A stretch of 64,000 nt of DNA, taken from assembly GCA_023429135.1 (NCBI GenBank), contig JAEYWD010000125.1, positions 35,037-99,036 of the forward strand. The letters run 5' to 3'. A model generated the notes under the pieces. That model did not search any database and was not told where the DNA came from. It saw only the letters and a program-made list of their open reading frames with translations. This document shows, piece by piece, positions 8,891 to 18,145 of the stretch. The position numbers were made by a program, and so were the translations under genes. The DNA comes from Bacteroidota bacterium (GTDB taxonomy: Bacteria; Bacteroidota; Bacteroidia; Bacteroidales; JAAUTT01). Each line of letters starts with the position of its first letter. The first letter of the stretch is position 1.

Positions 8891-11878
8891 ATGATGAAAA
8901 ATTTATTATTCATACTTTTTTTTCTGCATCCGGGTCTTCTCCTGGCTCAGCAAACCATTACGGGAAAAGTGCTGGGAGAGGATAATGAACCCCTGCCCGG
9001 CGTTTCGGTGCTGATACAATATACGCAACGAGGAACAATAACCGATATCGATGGAAACTTTACCATATCGGCAAACCCAACCGATACGCTGGTTTTTTCG
9101 ATGGTAGGTTATGCCCCGCAAAAAAGAGGAGTTGGAAATCAAACCTCAATTAATATTACGCTGCAACCCGATGTAAAGAAGCTTGAAGAAGTGGTGGTAG
9201 TTGGTTATGGAGCGCAAAGGGTGAAAGATTTAACCGCTCCGATTGTTTCGGTTAAAGGCGAGGATTTGAGCCGGCAAGCCACATCCAACCCAATGCAGGC
9301 GCTGCAAGGCCGGGTTGCCGGGGTTCAGATTATTAACTCAGGGGCTCCCGGAAGCGGTTCTTCGGTTAAAATCCGTGGTGTTGGATCTATTGGCGATTAT
9401 GCCAACCCGTTGTATGTTGTCGACGGCGTTTTTGTTGATAATATCGATTTTCTGGGCGCTGGCGATATAGAGGACCTCACAGTGCTGAAAGACGCATCTG
9501 CCGCAGCTATTTATGGAGTTCGTGCTGCGAACGGGGTAATTCTGGTAACAACAAAAAAGGGTCGTACGGATAAACCTACGGTAAGTTACGATGGATATTA
9601 CGGGGTTCAGGTTCCGGTAAATGTTTTCCCCATGGCTAACAAGGATCAGTATGTAACCCTGATGAATGAAGCCAACGCGAATACAACAGGTTATGTCCCC
9701 CGGGATGCAGCAGCATATCCAACCTCAACCGACTGGTACCAGGAATTGATACGCACTGCTCCGACCCATAGTCATAATCTGGATATTTCAGGCGGAACCG
9801 AAAAAACTTCCTACTCGTTTGGCGGAAGCTATTTTTTTCAGGAAGGAATTATGGAATCGAAAAACGACTATCAACGGTTTAACCTCCGTGCCCGTCTCGA
9901 CCAGAATGTAAACAAATACCTGAAAATAGGTATAAACACGGTTTTGTCAAAATTCGACCGGTACATTCCCAACAATAATGCTTTCTTCGGAGCTTATGTG
10001 AACCCTCCCGTTTATCCGGTTTACAACGATCAGAACACGGCTGCTTACCCTGTAAAATTTGATGCACCACAGCGATACGGGTTTGGCAATCAATACGGCA
10101 ATCCTTTTGCCACCGCTTATTATAACGACAATTTTGAGAAAGGCAACAAGGCGCTTTTCAGTGCTTATACCGAGTTCACAATCATTCCTAATAAACTTAC
10201 ATTTAAAACTTCTTATAACCTGGATAATAATAACTGGAACTCCCGTAACTATACCTCCGAATTTGTGGTGGGCGGTTCGCAGGGTGTACGAAAATCCGGA
10301 TTATCCAAATCGTTCAATACTTCCTCCAAGCAAATTCTCGATAACCTGCTTACTTACAATCAGCGGTCGGGAGAGCATAGCTTTTCACTCCTTCTGGGGC
10401 AATCCACCCGTATCGAGAGATTTGAGTTTATTACCGGAAGCGCCCAGGATGTTCCTGGTTTCGACGAACAGTCGAAATATCTCACCACCGGGTCGTTTAA
10501 CGATCGATATGCCAACGACGGAGCATCGGTTTACAATGGTTTATCGTTCTTTACTCGTGGAACCTACAACCTGAAGGATAAATACCTTGCAACAGTTACC
10601 TTCCGCGCCGATGCAAGTTCAAAATACCAGGACAAATGGGGATACTTTCCTTCCGTGGGTTTAGGATGGAATATTACGGAAGAAGACTTTATGAACAATA
10701 TCTCCTGGCTTCAATACCTCAAAATAAGGGGAAGCTGGGGATTACTTGGAAATGACAATGTACCTGCAAACTCTGCAGTTATTCTGGGGCAGACTGGTGC
10801 CGGAAGCTCCGGAATTTTCAATGACCAATTGGTTACCGGCATAGGTGCACAAACCGTTCTTCAAAATTATCTTAAATGGGAGGTTGTCAACGAATTCGAT
10901 TTTGGGGTTGACTTCTCCACCTTTAACGACAAACTCTCAGGAGAAATTGACTATTACCATCGTATCACCAACAATGTTGTATTTTTTGCCCCCATTGCTA
11001 CCGGCGGTGGCGTTGCCGAACTGTTAGGAAATAACGGCAGCGTACTTAATAATGGTGTGGAATTAAACCTGGTATGGAAAAATAAAATCAACGAGAACAG
11101 CAATTACCGCATCGGCCTCAATGCCACAACCATTCATAATGAGGTTACCGAACTTCAGGGACGGGAGTATATTCCCAGCGGCTATATCCGTGGAAACTAC
11201 ACCACCCGAACCCAGGTGGGGCATCCTATCGGCGCATTCTATGGGTATGAAATTGCCGGTGTGTATGCCAGCGAAAGCGAAGCATTGCGCGACCCTGTAA
11301 GTCAGGCTATCAAGGATAAAGGTTTCTTTAAATATAAGGATCAGGATGGCAATAAAGTAATTGATGAAAAAGATAAAGTTTTCCTTGGAAGCGCTATTCC
11401 ATGGTTAATTGGCGGTCTCGATTTTGGTTACAACTATAAGAATATCGATTTTACCCTTGCCCTTCAAGGTCAGCTTGGCAACAAAATTTTAAACGCCAAG
11501 CGCATGAATCGTGATGTTTTTGCTGATGGTAACTACGACCACGATTTTTACGAAAACCGCTGGACTTCCTCCAGTAAATCGGATAAATATCCTTCGGCCG
11601 AAGCTTATAACTATTCATTTACCCAGCAGGCAAACGATTTCTTTATTGAAAATGGTTCCTATATCCGCATTCAGAATGTGCAACTGGGATATACTACTGA
11701 TAAAATCAGGTTTATTCCCCGTCTCAGGGTTTATGTTTCGGCTCAGCGGCCTTTCACCTATTTCGGTTATCAGGGCTTCACCCCTGAGGTTGGCGGAAGT
11801 CCCATTGCAAGCGGTATCGACAATACCATTTACCCTATGCAGGCAATTTATTCAGTGGGTATGAAGTTGAATTTTTAA
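8891..11878 (+). CDS. SusC/RagA-type TonB-linked outer-membrane transporter (PUL 1)
   Basis: About 995 residues from the ATG at 8891; this start places the signal peptide (MMKNLLFILFF...LLLAQ) at the N-terminus. An in-frame TTG upstream would only add an unlikely leader. After the signal come a carboxypeptidase-regulatory-like domain (TITGKVLGEDNEPLPGVSV), the linker LEEVVVVGYG, a plug domain (NPMQALQGRVAGVQI, VDGVFVDNI, LKDASAAAIYGVRAANGVI) and a 22-strand-type barrel ending NF. It imports oligosaccharides through the outer membrane with the SusD partner encoded 10 bp downstream. No STN domain is present, so it is not of the FecR-signalling kind. Confidence 0.95.
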   Translation: MMKNLLFILFFLHPGLLLAQQTITGKVLGEDNEPLPGVSVLIQYTQRGTITDIDGNFTISANPTDTLVFSMVGYAPQKRGVGNQTSINITLQPDVKKLEEVVVVGYGAQRVKDLTAPIVSVKGEDLSRQATSNPMQALQGRVAGVQIINSGAPGSGSSVKIRGVGSIGDYANPLYVVDGVFVDNIDFLGAGDIEDLTVLKDASAAAIYGVRAANGVILVTTKKGRTDKPTVSYDGYYGVQVPVNVFPMANKDQYVTLMNEANANTTGYVPRDAAAYPTSTDWYQELIRTAPTHSHNLDISGGTEKTSYSFGGSYFFQEGIMESKNDYQRFNLRARLDQNVNKYLKIGINTVLSKFDRYIPNNNAFFGAYVNPPVYPVYNDQNTAAYPVKFDAPQRYGFGNQYGNPFATAYYNDNFEKGNKALFSAYTEFTIIPNKLTFKTSYNLDNNNWNSRNYTSEFVVGGSQGVRKSGLSKSFNTSSKQILDNLLTYNQRSGEHSFSLLLGQSTRIERFEFITGSAQDVPGFDEQSKYLTTGSFNDRYANDGASVYNGLSFFTRGTYNLKDKYLATVTFRADASSKYQDKWGYFPSVGLGWNITEEDFMNNISWLQYLKIRGSWGLLGNDNVPANSAVILGQTGAGSSGIFNDQLVTGIGAQTVLQNYLKWEVVNEFDFGVDFSTFNDKLSGEIDYYHRITNNVVFFAPIATGGGVAELLGNNGSVLNNGVELNLVWKNKINENSNYRIGLNATTIHNEVTELQGREYIPSGYIRGNYTTRTQVGHPIGAFYGYEIAGVYASESEALRDPVSQAIKDKGFFKYKDQDGNKVIDEKDKVFLGSAIPWLIGGLDFGYNYKNIDFTLALQGQLGNKILNAKRMNRDVFADGNYDHDFYENRWTSSSKSDKYPSAEAYNYSFTQQANDFFIENGSYIRIQNVQLGYTTDKIRFIPRLRVYVSAQRPFTYFGYQGFTPEVGGSPIASGIDNTIYPMQAIYSVGMKLNF

Positions 11879-11888
11879 TACTAAGATC

Positions 11889-13373
11889 ATGAAGAAACTA
11901 TATATCATCCTTATCATAGCAGGTGCCTTCATCCTTTCGAACTGTGAAGATTTTCTGGATCAGCGTCCCGAAGGCACCATTCCCACAACTGGAATTGATT
12001 ACACCAAGTCAGAGAACATATTTATGCCGGTAAGTGCGGCGTATGCGCAGCTCAGAAATTACCGGGCACATGTATTTCCGTATATCGGAGCTTTCGAAAT
12101 AGCATCGGACAACGCCGATAAAGGCAGCACACCCGAGGACAATCCTCCCATGAAAGAAATTGACGACCTCAAATACCAGTCGAACAATGGTTTGATCAAT
12201 GATTTATGGGGAGGATATTTCGGTATTGTGAGTTCTGCCAATTATGCCATTCACCAGATGCCTCGTTTTGAAGCAGCTTTAATGAATGCCAGCGATAAGG
12301 CATATGCCATGCAAAGTCAGGGCGAGGCTAAATTTATAAGGGCCTATGCTTATTTTAACCTCACGCGTTTATTCGGAAGAGTTCCCATTATTGACACCAC
12401 CCTCACTGCGGAACAGTTAGCTGCGCAGCCTCAGGCAACGACACAGCAGCTAAACACTTTTATAGAAAAAGATCTGAGCGAAGCCATTGCCGTTCTTCCC
12501 GAACAGTACACCCGCGAATGGACCGGAAGAATTACCCGTTATACTGCCCTGGCGTTAAAAGCAAAAGTACATCTGTATCAATCGGAGTGGGATTCGGTAG
12601 CAGCAAATGCCGGTAAAGTGATTGCTTCCGGGCGTTTTGAGTTGTTACCCGATTTCCGTCAGGTATTTAGTATTGATGGAGAAAACAGCAAGGAATCGCT
12701 GTTTGAAATTCAAAGCTCCACACTTGGGAAAACTTCAGGCGAACAAACTTTTATTGAATATGCCTATGTACAGGGGCCGCGCGGTAATTCTCCCAGCAAT
12801 ATGCAAGGATGGGGTTTCTGTACACCAAGCCAGAATCTCATTGACTTCTACACAGCCAGAGGAGAAGTTGTACGTCCTGCCACCACCTTACTATACCGTG
12901 GAACCAAAACACCCGAAGGCGACAGCATAAAAGCAAGCGTTACCAATCCGGTTTACAACGGAAAGGTGTACACACCCTCGGTTTATAATCGTTGGAATTT
13001 CAATGGTTATGGCTTCGATCACAATGTTCGCATACTTCGTTATGCCGATGTACTGCTGATGTACGCCGAAGCAAGAGTAAGAGGCGCTGCAATAGCAACC
13101 TCCACCACCTTAACTGCCGACGATGCTGTAAACCTTGTACGCCGAAGAGCAGGACTTACAGACCTGGGAGGTGTAACCCTGCAACAGATCTGGGACGAAC
13201 GACGGGCCGAGCTTGCTTTGGAAGAAGACAGGTTTTTCGACCTGATAAGGACCGGACAAGCTGCAACAGCCCTTCAAAATAAAGGATTTGTGGTTGGTAA
13301 ACACGAGGTATACCCTATTCCTGCGGCCCAGATGCAGCTTAATCCAAATTTAACCCAGAATAGTGGTTATTAA
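11889..13373 (+). CDS. SusD/RagB-type glycan-binding surface lipoprotein (PUL 1)
   Basis: A 494-residue lipoprotein: signal ending ILSNC, then EDFLDQRPEGTIP, the standard SusD start. TPR-like helices follow (AKFIRAYAYFNLTRLFGRVPI; RYTALALKAKVHLYQ), then the C-terminal block YADVLLMYAEARVRG and IWDERRAELALEEDRFFDLIRTG, ending in the family-typical YPIPAAQMQLNPNLTQN. It caps the SusC barrel and presents the glycan. It is directly downstream of susC. Confidence 0.95.
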   Translation: MKKLYIILIIAGAFILSNCEDFLDQRPEGTIPTTGIDYTKSENIFMPVSAAYAQLRNYRAHVFPYIGAFEIASDNADKGSTPEDNPPMKEIDDLKYQSNNGLINDLWGGYFGIVSSANYAIHQMPRFEAALMNASDKAYAMQSQGEAKFIRAYAYFNLTRLFGRVPIIDTTLTAEQLAAQPQATTQQLNTFIEKDLSEAIAVLPEQYTREWTGRITRYTALALKAKVHLYQSEWDSVAANAGKVIASGRFELLPDFRQVFSIDGENSKESLFEIQSSTLGKTSGEQTFIEYAYVQGPRGNSPSNMQGWGFCTPSQNLIDFYTARGEVVRPATTLLYRGTKTPEGDSIKASVTNPVYNGKVYTPSVYNRWNFNGYGFDHNVRILRYADVLLMYAEARVRGAAIATSTTLTADDAVNLVRRRAGLTDLGGVTLQQIWDERRAELALEEDRFFDLIRTGQAATALQNKGFVVGKHEVYPIPAAQMQLNPNLTQNSGY

Positions 13374-13405
13374 TGGCAGAGGGTTAGGTATCAGGGATAG
13401 GAGTT

Positions 13406-13460
13406 GAAAAAATAATGAAAAAATGAAGAAATGAAGGAATGAAAAAGGAATGAAATAATG
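13406..13460. repeat. Octamer-like A/G-rich repeat between susD and the LamG gene
   Basis: A run of about six imperfect copies of an 8-bp unit of the type AANAATGA (AATAATGA, AAAAATGA, AGAAATGA, AGGAATGA and so on), with one 3-nt insertion. It lies in a 169-bp gap inside the PUL. No frame or hairpin is apparent. Confidence 0.5.
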
Positions 13461-13542
13461 CGGATGGTTGCCGAAAGGCTAACATTCATTAGACTAAGAA
13501 TAGAGATAAATAAAACGTTTAACTAAATTAATTACTTTAAGT

Positions 13543-14430
13543 ATGAAAATGAATTTTAAATTGATTGGAAAGTACTTCGTAGGAGCAATGCTTCTGATGA
13601 GCGGAGTAATGTTTACCGCGTGTAAAGACGATGATGATGACGACGGAAATGATGGAAAAACCGACCCTTCAACCATAGCTGCAGCAAACTTGGTTGCTTA
13701 TTTCCCGTTTGAAGCAGAAGGAGAAGCGGTTCAAAAAGCAACTACTATCACATTCAGCAAAAAGGTAGGTGCAGGAGCTTTTGTAACCGGACGCCGAGGT
13801 AAGGCATACCAAGGAAGTGATACACAAAACTACCTTGAATACAACCTGGCCGCCGGAAATCCTCTTTCGACCCTGGACGAAATTACTCTTGCATTATGGA
13901 TCAAAACCCCGGTAACAACCAGCGGTGCTGCTAAAATATTCGCTGTTAACGGTGGCGACGCTTTTATGGGTAATCTTACGCTAATGCAGGAAAGTCAAGC
14001 CTTAGGTGACTCAGTTGACCTGAAAATGTATCTTTTCGATAGCGAATCACCAGAATGGAAAGGACAGGACATTCGTAAGAACAAACCTGTATTCCTGAAT
14101 GATAAATGGTTTCACCTGGTAGCTATTTATAATAAAGCTACATCCAAAATGCAGTTCTATGCAAACGGCGCTCTTGCTTTCGAACAGATTAAATATGCCG
14201 GCCCACTGCCTGCAGGGGGAACACAGCCACTTCTTGGTCCAATTAAATTAGGAAGTGACATGTCTAAAATCCACTTTGGTGCCTGGCCTCAGCAAATAGC
14301 AGGAACTCCCGAAAGCTGGATGACTTACTTCAAAGGAATGATCGACGAATTCAGAATCTATAATAAAGCTCTGACAGATCAGGAGATCAAAGATCTTTAT
14401 GACGCTGAAGTGTCGCAAATTACAGAATAA
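13543..14430 (+). CDS. LamG/concanavalin-like lectin lipoprotein (PUL 1)
   Basis: A 295-residue surface lipoprotein. The signal ends MFTAC, and the cysteine is followed by KDDDDDD, an acidic lipoprotein-export signal that sends Bacteroidota lipoproteins to the cell surface. The remaining 240 residues form a laminin-G-like jelly roll (YFPFEAEGEAVQ, LDEITLALWIKTP, KWFHLVAIYNKATSKMQFYANG, GMIDEFRIYNKALTDQEIKDLY), the usual LamG_3 pattern. It probably binds the target glycan at the surface, in the position where PULs carry SusE/F-like binding proteins. Confidence 0.9.
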   Translation: MKMNFKLIGKYFVGAMLLMSGVMFTACKDDDDDDGNDGKTDPSTIAAANLVAYFPFEAEGEAVQKATTITFSKKVGAGAFVTGRRGKAYQGSDTQNYLEYNLAAGNPLSTLDEITLALWIKTPVTTSGAAKIFAVNGGDAFMGNLTLMQESQALGDSVDLKMYLFDSESPEWKGQDIRKNKPVFLNDKWFHLVAIYNKATSKMQFYANGALAFEQIKYAGPLPAGGTQPLLGPIKLGSDMSKIHFGAWPQQIAGTPESWMTYFKGMIDEFRIYNKALTDQEIKDLYDAEVSQITE

Positions 14431-14458
14431 TTTAATTTAACTTCCAGAAAAAGCAACT

Positions 14459-14557
14459 GTTTCACAGGGAAATACAGGAGAAAGCACAGAGAAATACAAG
14501 AGATTAACCTGTATTCCTCTGTGGTTCTCTGTGAATACTCCGTGGTTCTCTGTGTAA
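14459..14557. repeat. Imperfect inverted repeat built of CTCTGTG-type words
   Basis: The left half holds CACAGGG, CACAGAG and GAAATACA words. The right half holds their complements CTCTGTGGTT, CTCTGTGAATACTCC and CTCTGTGTAA. The sequence can fold into one long imperfect hairpin in the gap between the LamG gene and the first glucanase gene. It may set stoichiometry within the operon. Confidence 0.5.
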
Positions 14558-14597
14558 TTTTTATCATTACAATTTTTATCTTTTCCCTAAAAACAAC

Positions 14598-16238
14598 ATG
14601 AAGTATATTCTCCCTATACTTATAGCTATTGTATTTGCCTTTTCGTGCAAAAAAGATGAACCGGATTCGTCTGGTAAGGCAATTACCATTGATTCGGTTA
14701 AAATCAATAATGCTAAAATTGCCAATAATGCAAGTATAGGAAATATTAACTTTAAAGATGTTTCGGTTAAAATCAGCTTTTCGGCCAAAGTTGATACCAC
14801 TAAATTTAAAAAGAATAAAATATTTTTCACCGGCGAAGTAGACACCGCCTACTCTTATAAGTTTAATTCCAGCGCACGGGAACTTACAATTATTCCCCGT
14901 GCACAGCTTAAACCTCTTGCAACGTATCGCTTTTTGTTCGATGTGGGCGAAAATATGGGAAGTACTTTCGCTGAAGGGTACTCTTTCGTCTTTACAACTG
15001 TGTTGGATTCTACTCCCAAATTTCCCGTTATATCAAACGATTCCCTTCTTACCCTGGTTCAGAAGCAAACCTTCCGGTATTTCTGGGATTACGCACATCC
15101 TACTTCAGGTTTGGCACGTGAGCGTCTGGGTTCCGGAGATATTGTTACTTCCGGCGGAAGTGGGTTTGGTCTGATGGCGATTCTTGTAGGGATTGAACGA
15201 AACTTCATCACCCGTCAGCAGGGTTTCGAACGTTTTCTGAAAATTGTAAATTTTTTAAATCAGCCATCCACTGATAAATTCCACGGCGCTTTTCCGCATT
15301 GGCTTAACGGAAACACAGGTAAAGCCATTGCTTTCAGCACCAAGGATAATGGCGGCGATTTGGTTGAAACTGCTTTTATGATGCAGGGATTACTTACCGC
15401 AAAACAATATTTTTTAAACGGAAGTACAGCAGAAAAAGCCATGTGCGACACCATTCAGAAAATATGGCAGAATGTTGACTGGAACTGGTATCGTAATAAT
15501 CAAAATAAACTTTACTGGCACTGGTCGCCCAACTACAATTGGGAAATGAACATGCCTGTTACAGGTTGGAATGAAGCCTTAATTGTTTATGTGCTGGCAG
15601 CCTCCTCTCCTACTCATTCCATTACCAAACAGGTTTATGATGAAGGCTGGGCAAGGAACGGTGCAATGAAAAATGGTAAACAATTCTATGGAATCACGCT
15701 TCCTTTGGGTGAAGACCGCGGCGGTCCGCTGTTCTTTTCGCATTACTCGTTTCTAGGACTCGATCCAAGGAACCTGCAGGATGCCTATGCCAATTACTGG
15801 ACCCAGAATGTTGCACACGCACGCATCAATTACGAATACAGCAAGGCAAACCCTAAAAATCAAAAAGGATACTCGGATCAGTTCTGGGGTCTCACGGCCA
15901 GTGATATCCGCAATGGCTACACTGCAAGTTCTCCGAATAACGATGTTGGGGTAATTGTTCCAACAGCAGCCCTTTCCTCATTTCCATATACCCCTGAGGA
16001 AAGCATGAAAGCATTGCGATTTTTTTATTATATTCTGGGCGACAAGCTTTGGGGCGAATATGGATTTTACGATGCTGTGAATTTAAACGAAGCCTGGTTT
16101 GCCAGCTCATACCTGGCGATAGACCAGGGACCGATTATCTGTATGATCGAAAACTACAGAACCCAGTTGCTTTGGAAACTTTTTATGAGTAATAGTGAAA
16201 TTAAAACCGGGTTAATGAAACTGGGGTTTACATATTGA
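14598..16238 (+). CDS. GH144-like glucanase lipoprotein with N-terminal Ig-like domain (PUL 1)
   Basis: A 546-residue lipoprotein (signal ending FAFSC, then KKDEPDS). Residues about 30-135 look like a bacterial Ig-like module (VSVKISFSAKVDTTKFKKNKIFF ... LATYRFLFDV). Residues 145-546 form the alpha/alpha-barrel of the PF10091 'glucoamylase family', CAZy GH144: FRYFWDYAHPTSGLARER, GSGFGLMAILVGIERNFI, HWSPNYNWEMNMPVTGWNEALI, GGPLFFSHYSFLGLDPR, GVIVPTAALSSFPYTPEES, LAIDQGPIICMIENYRT. Characterised GH144 enzymes cut beta-1,2-glucan; I infer a beta-glucan target, with beta-1,2 the most likely linkage. No GH3 beta-glucosidase, a frequent partner, is in this window. Confidence 0.85.
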   Translation: MKYILPILIAIVFAFSCKKDEPDSSGKAITIDSVKINNAKIANNASIGNINFKDVSVKISFSAKVDTTKFKKNKIFFTGEVDTAYSYKFNSSARELTIIPRAQLKPLATYRFLFDVGENMGSTFAEGYSFVFTTVLDSTPKFPVISNDSLLTLVQKQTFRYFWDYAHPTSGLARERLGSGDIVTSGGSGFGLMAILVGIERNFITRQQGFERFLKIVNFLNQPSTDKFHGAFPHWLNGNTGKAIAFSTKDNGGDLVETAFMMQGLLTAKQYFLNGSTAEKAMCDTIQKIWQNVDWNWYRNNQNKLYWHWSPNYNWEMNMPVTGWNEALIVYVLAASSPTHSITKQVYDEGWARNGAMKNGKQFYGITLPLGEDRGGPLFFSHYSFLGLDPRNLQDAYANYWTQNVAHARINYEYSKANPKNQKGYSDQFWGLTASDIRNGYTASSPNNDVGVIVPTAALSSFPYTPEESMKALRFFYYILGDKLWGEYGFYDAVNLNEAWFASSYLAIDQGPIICMIENYRTQLLWKLFMSNSEIKTGLMKLGFTY

Positions 16239-16284
16239 TTGTGGTTGGTATGGTTGAAAAAATATGTAATGACGAAATATCAGA

Positions 16285-16407
16285 TGAGGCTGTGTGAAAA
16301 GTCAAATATATGCCATATTTCGACTCCGCTCAATATGACAAACGGCTGATAATCAAAAGTCAGACTGAGCGAAGTCGAAGTCTTCCCGACCTTTTCACAC
16401 AACCTCA
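16285..16407. repeat. Nested inverted-repeat element 1 (GAGGCTGTG family)
   Basis: The outer arms ATGAGGCTGTGTGAAAAG and CTTTTCACACAACCTCAT pair over about 18 bp with one G-T difference. The inner arms pair CGACTcCGCTCAATATGAC with GTCAGACTGAGCGAAGTCG. Related elements lie at 32395-32490 and 61396-61497. It has no coding capacity. Confidence 0.7.
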
Positions 16408-16628
16408 TTTTTATAGAAATATGGGGCTGGTTTTGGTACGACCCCAGCCGGGGTCGAATAATCCCGCTCCTATTATCTTTTCTATAGACATACAAACCCT
16501 CTGGGTTTGAAGTCCGGGCAAACATTTGTGTTGCAGACTCCGGAGGGGCATATGTTTATAGAGATACGAAATTTTATGCTTCATTAATAAGCTCTAAACA
16601 TTTAAACCTTCTGGTTTATTGGGGACCA
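16408..16628. repeat. Chain of short palindromes joined by TATAGAnATA
   Basis: Three TATAGAnATA words (near 16410, 16483 and 16557) alternate with perfect palindromes: CGACCCC/GGGGTCG at 16439-16456 (4-nt loop), CAAACCC/GGGTTTG at 16493-16509 (3-nt loop) and TAAACC/GGTTTA at 16613-16628 (4-nt loop). CTCCGGAG near 16538 is a fourth. The stems differ in sequence but each keeps pairing. It fills most of the 454-bp gap between the two glucanase genes, with the nested element before it. Confidence 0.65.
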
Positions 16629-16692
16629 TTTTTTATTTATTATGTGTGCCCAATTCAGAAAATTAAAATGAAAACAGATTAAAACAACATAT

Positions 16693-18078
16693 ATGAGAAC
16701 ATTCTCTTTTCTGATTCTGGCATTTATAATTGCCGTTTCGTGTAATTCGCAATCGAAAACAGCACAGACAGGAGCTGATATTCCTGCCATATCTGACGAT
16801 TCGCTATTTACGCTTGTTCAATATAGAACTTTCCAGTATTTCTGGGATGGCGCCGAACCAAACTCGGGAATGGCCCGCGAGCGCTATCATTCGGACAATG
16901 TATATCCTGAAAATGATAAGCATATTGTCACCTCAGGCGGCAGTGGATTTGGAGTGATGGCAATTCTTGTAGGTATCGAAAGAGGATTTATCACCCGACA
17001 GCAAGGTTTGGAACGCCTTCAGAAGATTGTCGATTTTCTGAAAAAAGCCGACCGTTTTCATGGGGCATGGTCGCACTGGATCGATGGTGAAACCGGCAAA
17101 GTAAAACCATTCGGGGCGAACGACAACGGTGCCGACCTGGTAGAAACATCATATATGATCCAGGGCCTGATTGCCGTAAAACAATACTTTAAAGATGGAA
17201 ACAATGCCGAGAAAAAACTTGTTGCTGATATTGACAAGCTTTGGCGAGAAGTGGAGTGGGACTGGTTTACCCAGGGAAAGAATGTAATATACTGGCACTG
17301 GTCGCCCGATAAAGGCTGGGCTATGAATTTCCCCGTGGAAGGATATAACGAATGCCTCATTATGTATGTAATGGCAGCCTCCTCCCCAACTCACCCGGTA
17401 AAACCCGAAGCATACCACCAGGGTTGGGCTCGCGGTGGAAAAATTGTTTCGGACAGAGAAAAATACGGTTACAAATTGTACCTCAAGCATAACTATGCCG
17501 AGGAATATGGTGGTCCGTTGTTCTGGGCTCATTATTCCTATCTGGGACTCGATCCGCGTGGTTTGAGCGACCGTTATGCCAATTACTGTGAAGCCAACCG
17601 CAATCAAACCCTAATAAATCACCGCTGGTGTACCACAAACCCCAAAAATTTTGCCGGCTACGATTCCACCTGCTGGGGATTAACGGCAAGTTATTCGGTA
17701 AATGGGTATCATGCCCATGCACCAGGCGAAGAAAACGACCGGGGCGTGATTTCTCCAACAGCAGCGCTTTCCTCATTCCCTTACACCCCCAAACAGTCGA
17801 TGGACGCCATGAAGAGTTTTTATCATAAACTGGGAGCCAATCTTTGGGGCGAATTTGGCTTTTACGATGCCTTCAGTGTGCAGGATAACTGGTACCCCAA
17901 ACGCTACCTGGCCATAGACCAGGGACCAATTGTGGTAATGATGGAAAACTACCGCACAGGATTGTTATGGGATCTGTTTATGAAAGATCCGGATGTAAAA
18001 AGAGGATTGGATAGATTGGGGTTTAAGGTGGATGAAGGGGTGAAGAATGAAATAAAAAGGAACAGTAAAATTTATTAA
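16693..18078 (+). CDS. GH144-like glucanase lipoprotein, second paralogue (PUL 1)
   Basis: A 461-residue paralogue of the preceding enzyme without the Ig-like module. The signal ends AVSC, and the catalytic domain starts at about residue 35 (ISDDSLFTLVQYRTFQYFWDGAEPNSGMARER). Shared signatures are GSGFGVMAILVGIERGFI, HWSPDKGWAMNFPVEGYNECLI, GGPLFWAHYSYLGLDPRG, ISPTAALSSFPYTPKQS and LAIDQGPIVVMMENYRT. It is 18 residues longer at the C-terminus than the paralogue, with a polar tail (DEGVKNEIKRNSKIY). The last part of the gene is duplicated on the far side of the restriction-modification pair that follows. Confidence 0.85.
   Translation: MRTFSFLILAFIIAVSCNSQSKTAQTGADIPAISDDSLFTLVQYRTFQYFWDGAEPNSGMARERYHSDNVYPENDKHIVTSGGSGFGVMAILVGIERGFITRQQGLERLQKIVDFLKKADRFHGAWSHWIDGETGKVKPFGANDNGADLVETSYMIQGLIAVKQYFKDGNNAEKKLVADIDKLWREVEWDWFTQGKNVIYWHWSPDKGWAMNFPVEGYNECLIMYVMAASSPTHPVKPEAYHQGWARGGKIVSDREKYGYKLYLKHNYAEEYGGPLFWAHYSYLGLDPRGLSDRYANYCEANRNQTLINHRWCTTNPKNFAGYDSTCWGLTASYSVNGYHAHAPGEENDRGVISPTAALSSFPYTPKQSMDAMKSFYHKLGANLWGEFGFYDAFSVQDNWYPKRYLAIDQGPIVVMMENYRTGLLWDLFMKDPDVKRGLDRLGFKVDEGVKNEIKRNSKIY
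17968..18036 (+). repeat. Left copy of a 69-bp direct repeat flanking the restriction-modification pair
   Basis: It lies within the 3' end of the second glucanase gene. It matches 20137-20204 with four substitutions and one missing G, in the same orientation. Weaker similarity continues for some 40 bp to the AGTAAAAT words near 18063 and 20242. Confidence 0.85.
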
Positions 18079-18106
18079 CAGGTAATCTAAGAAAATAAAA
18101 TTTTTC

Positions 18107-18114
18107 TACATTTG
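18107..18114 (+). promoter_or_regulatory. Candidate -7 element for the methyltransferase gene
   Basis: TACATTTG matches TAnnTTTG and lies 31 bp before the ATG at 18146. Two TGTATA words (18114-18119 and 18125-18130) follow directly and could be a site for the MerR-like N-terminus of the methyltransferase itself. Confidence 0.4.
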
Positions 18115-18145
18115 TGTATAATCATGTATAAGGTTGTGCAACGAT

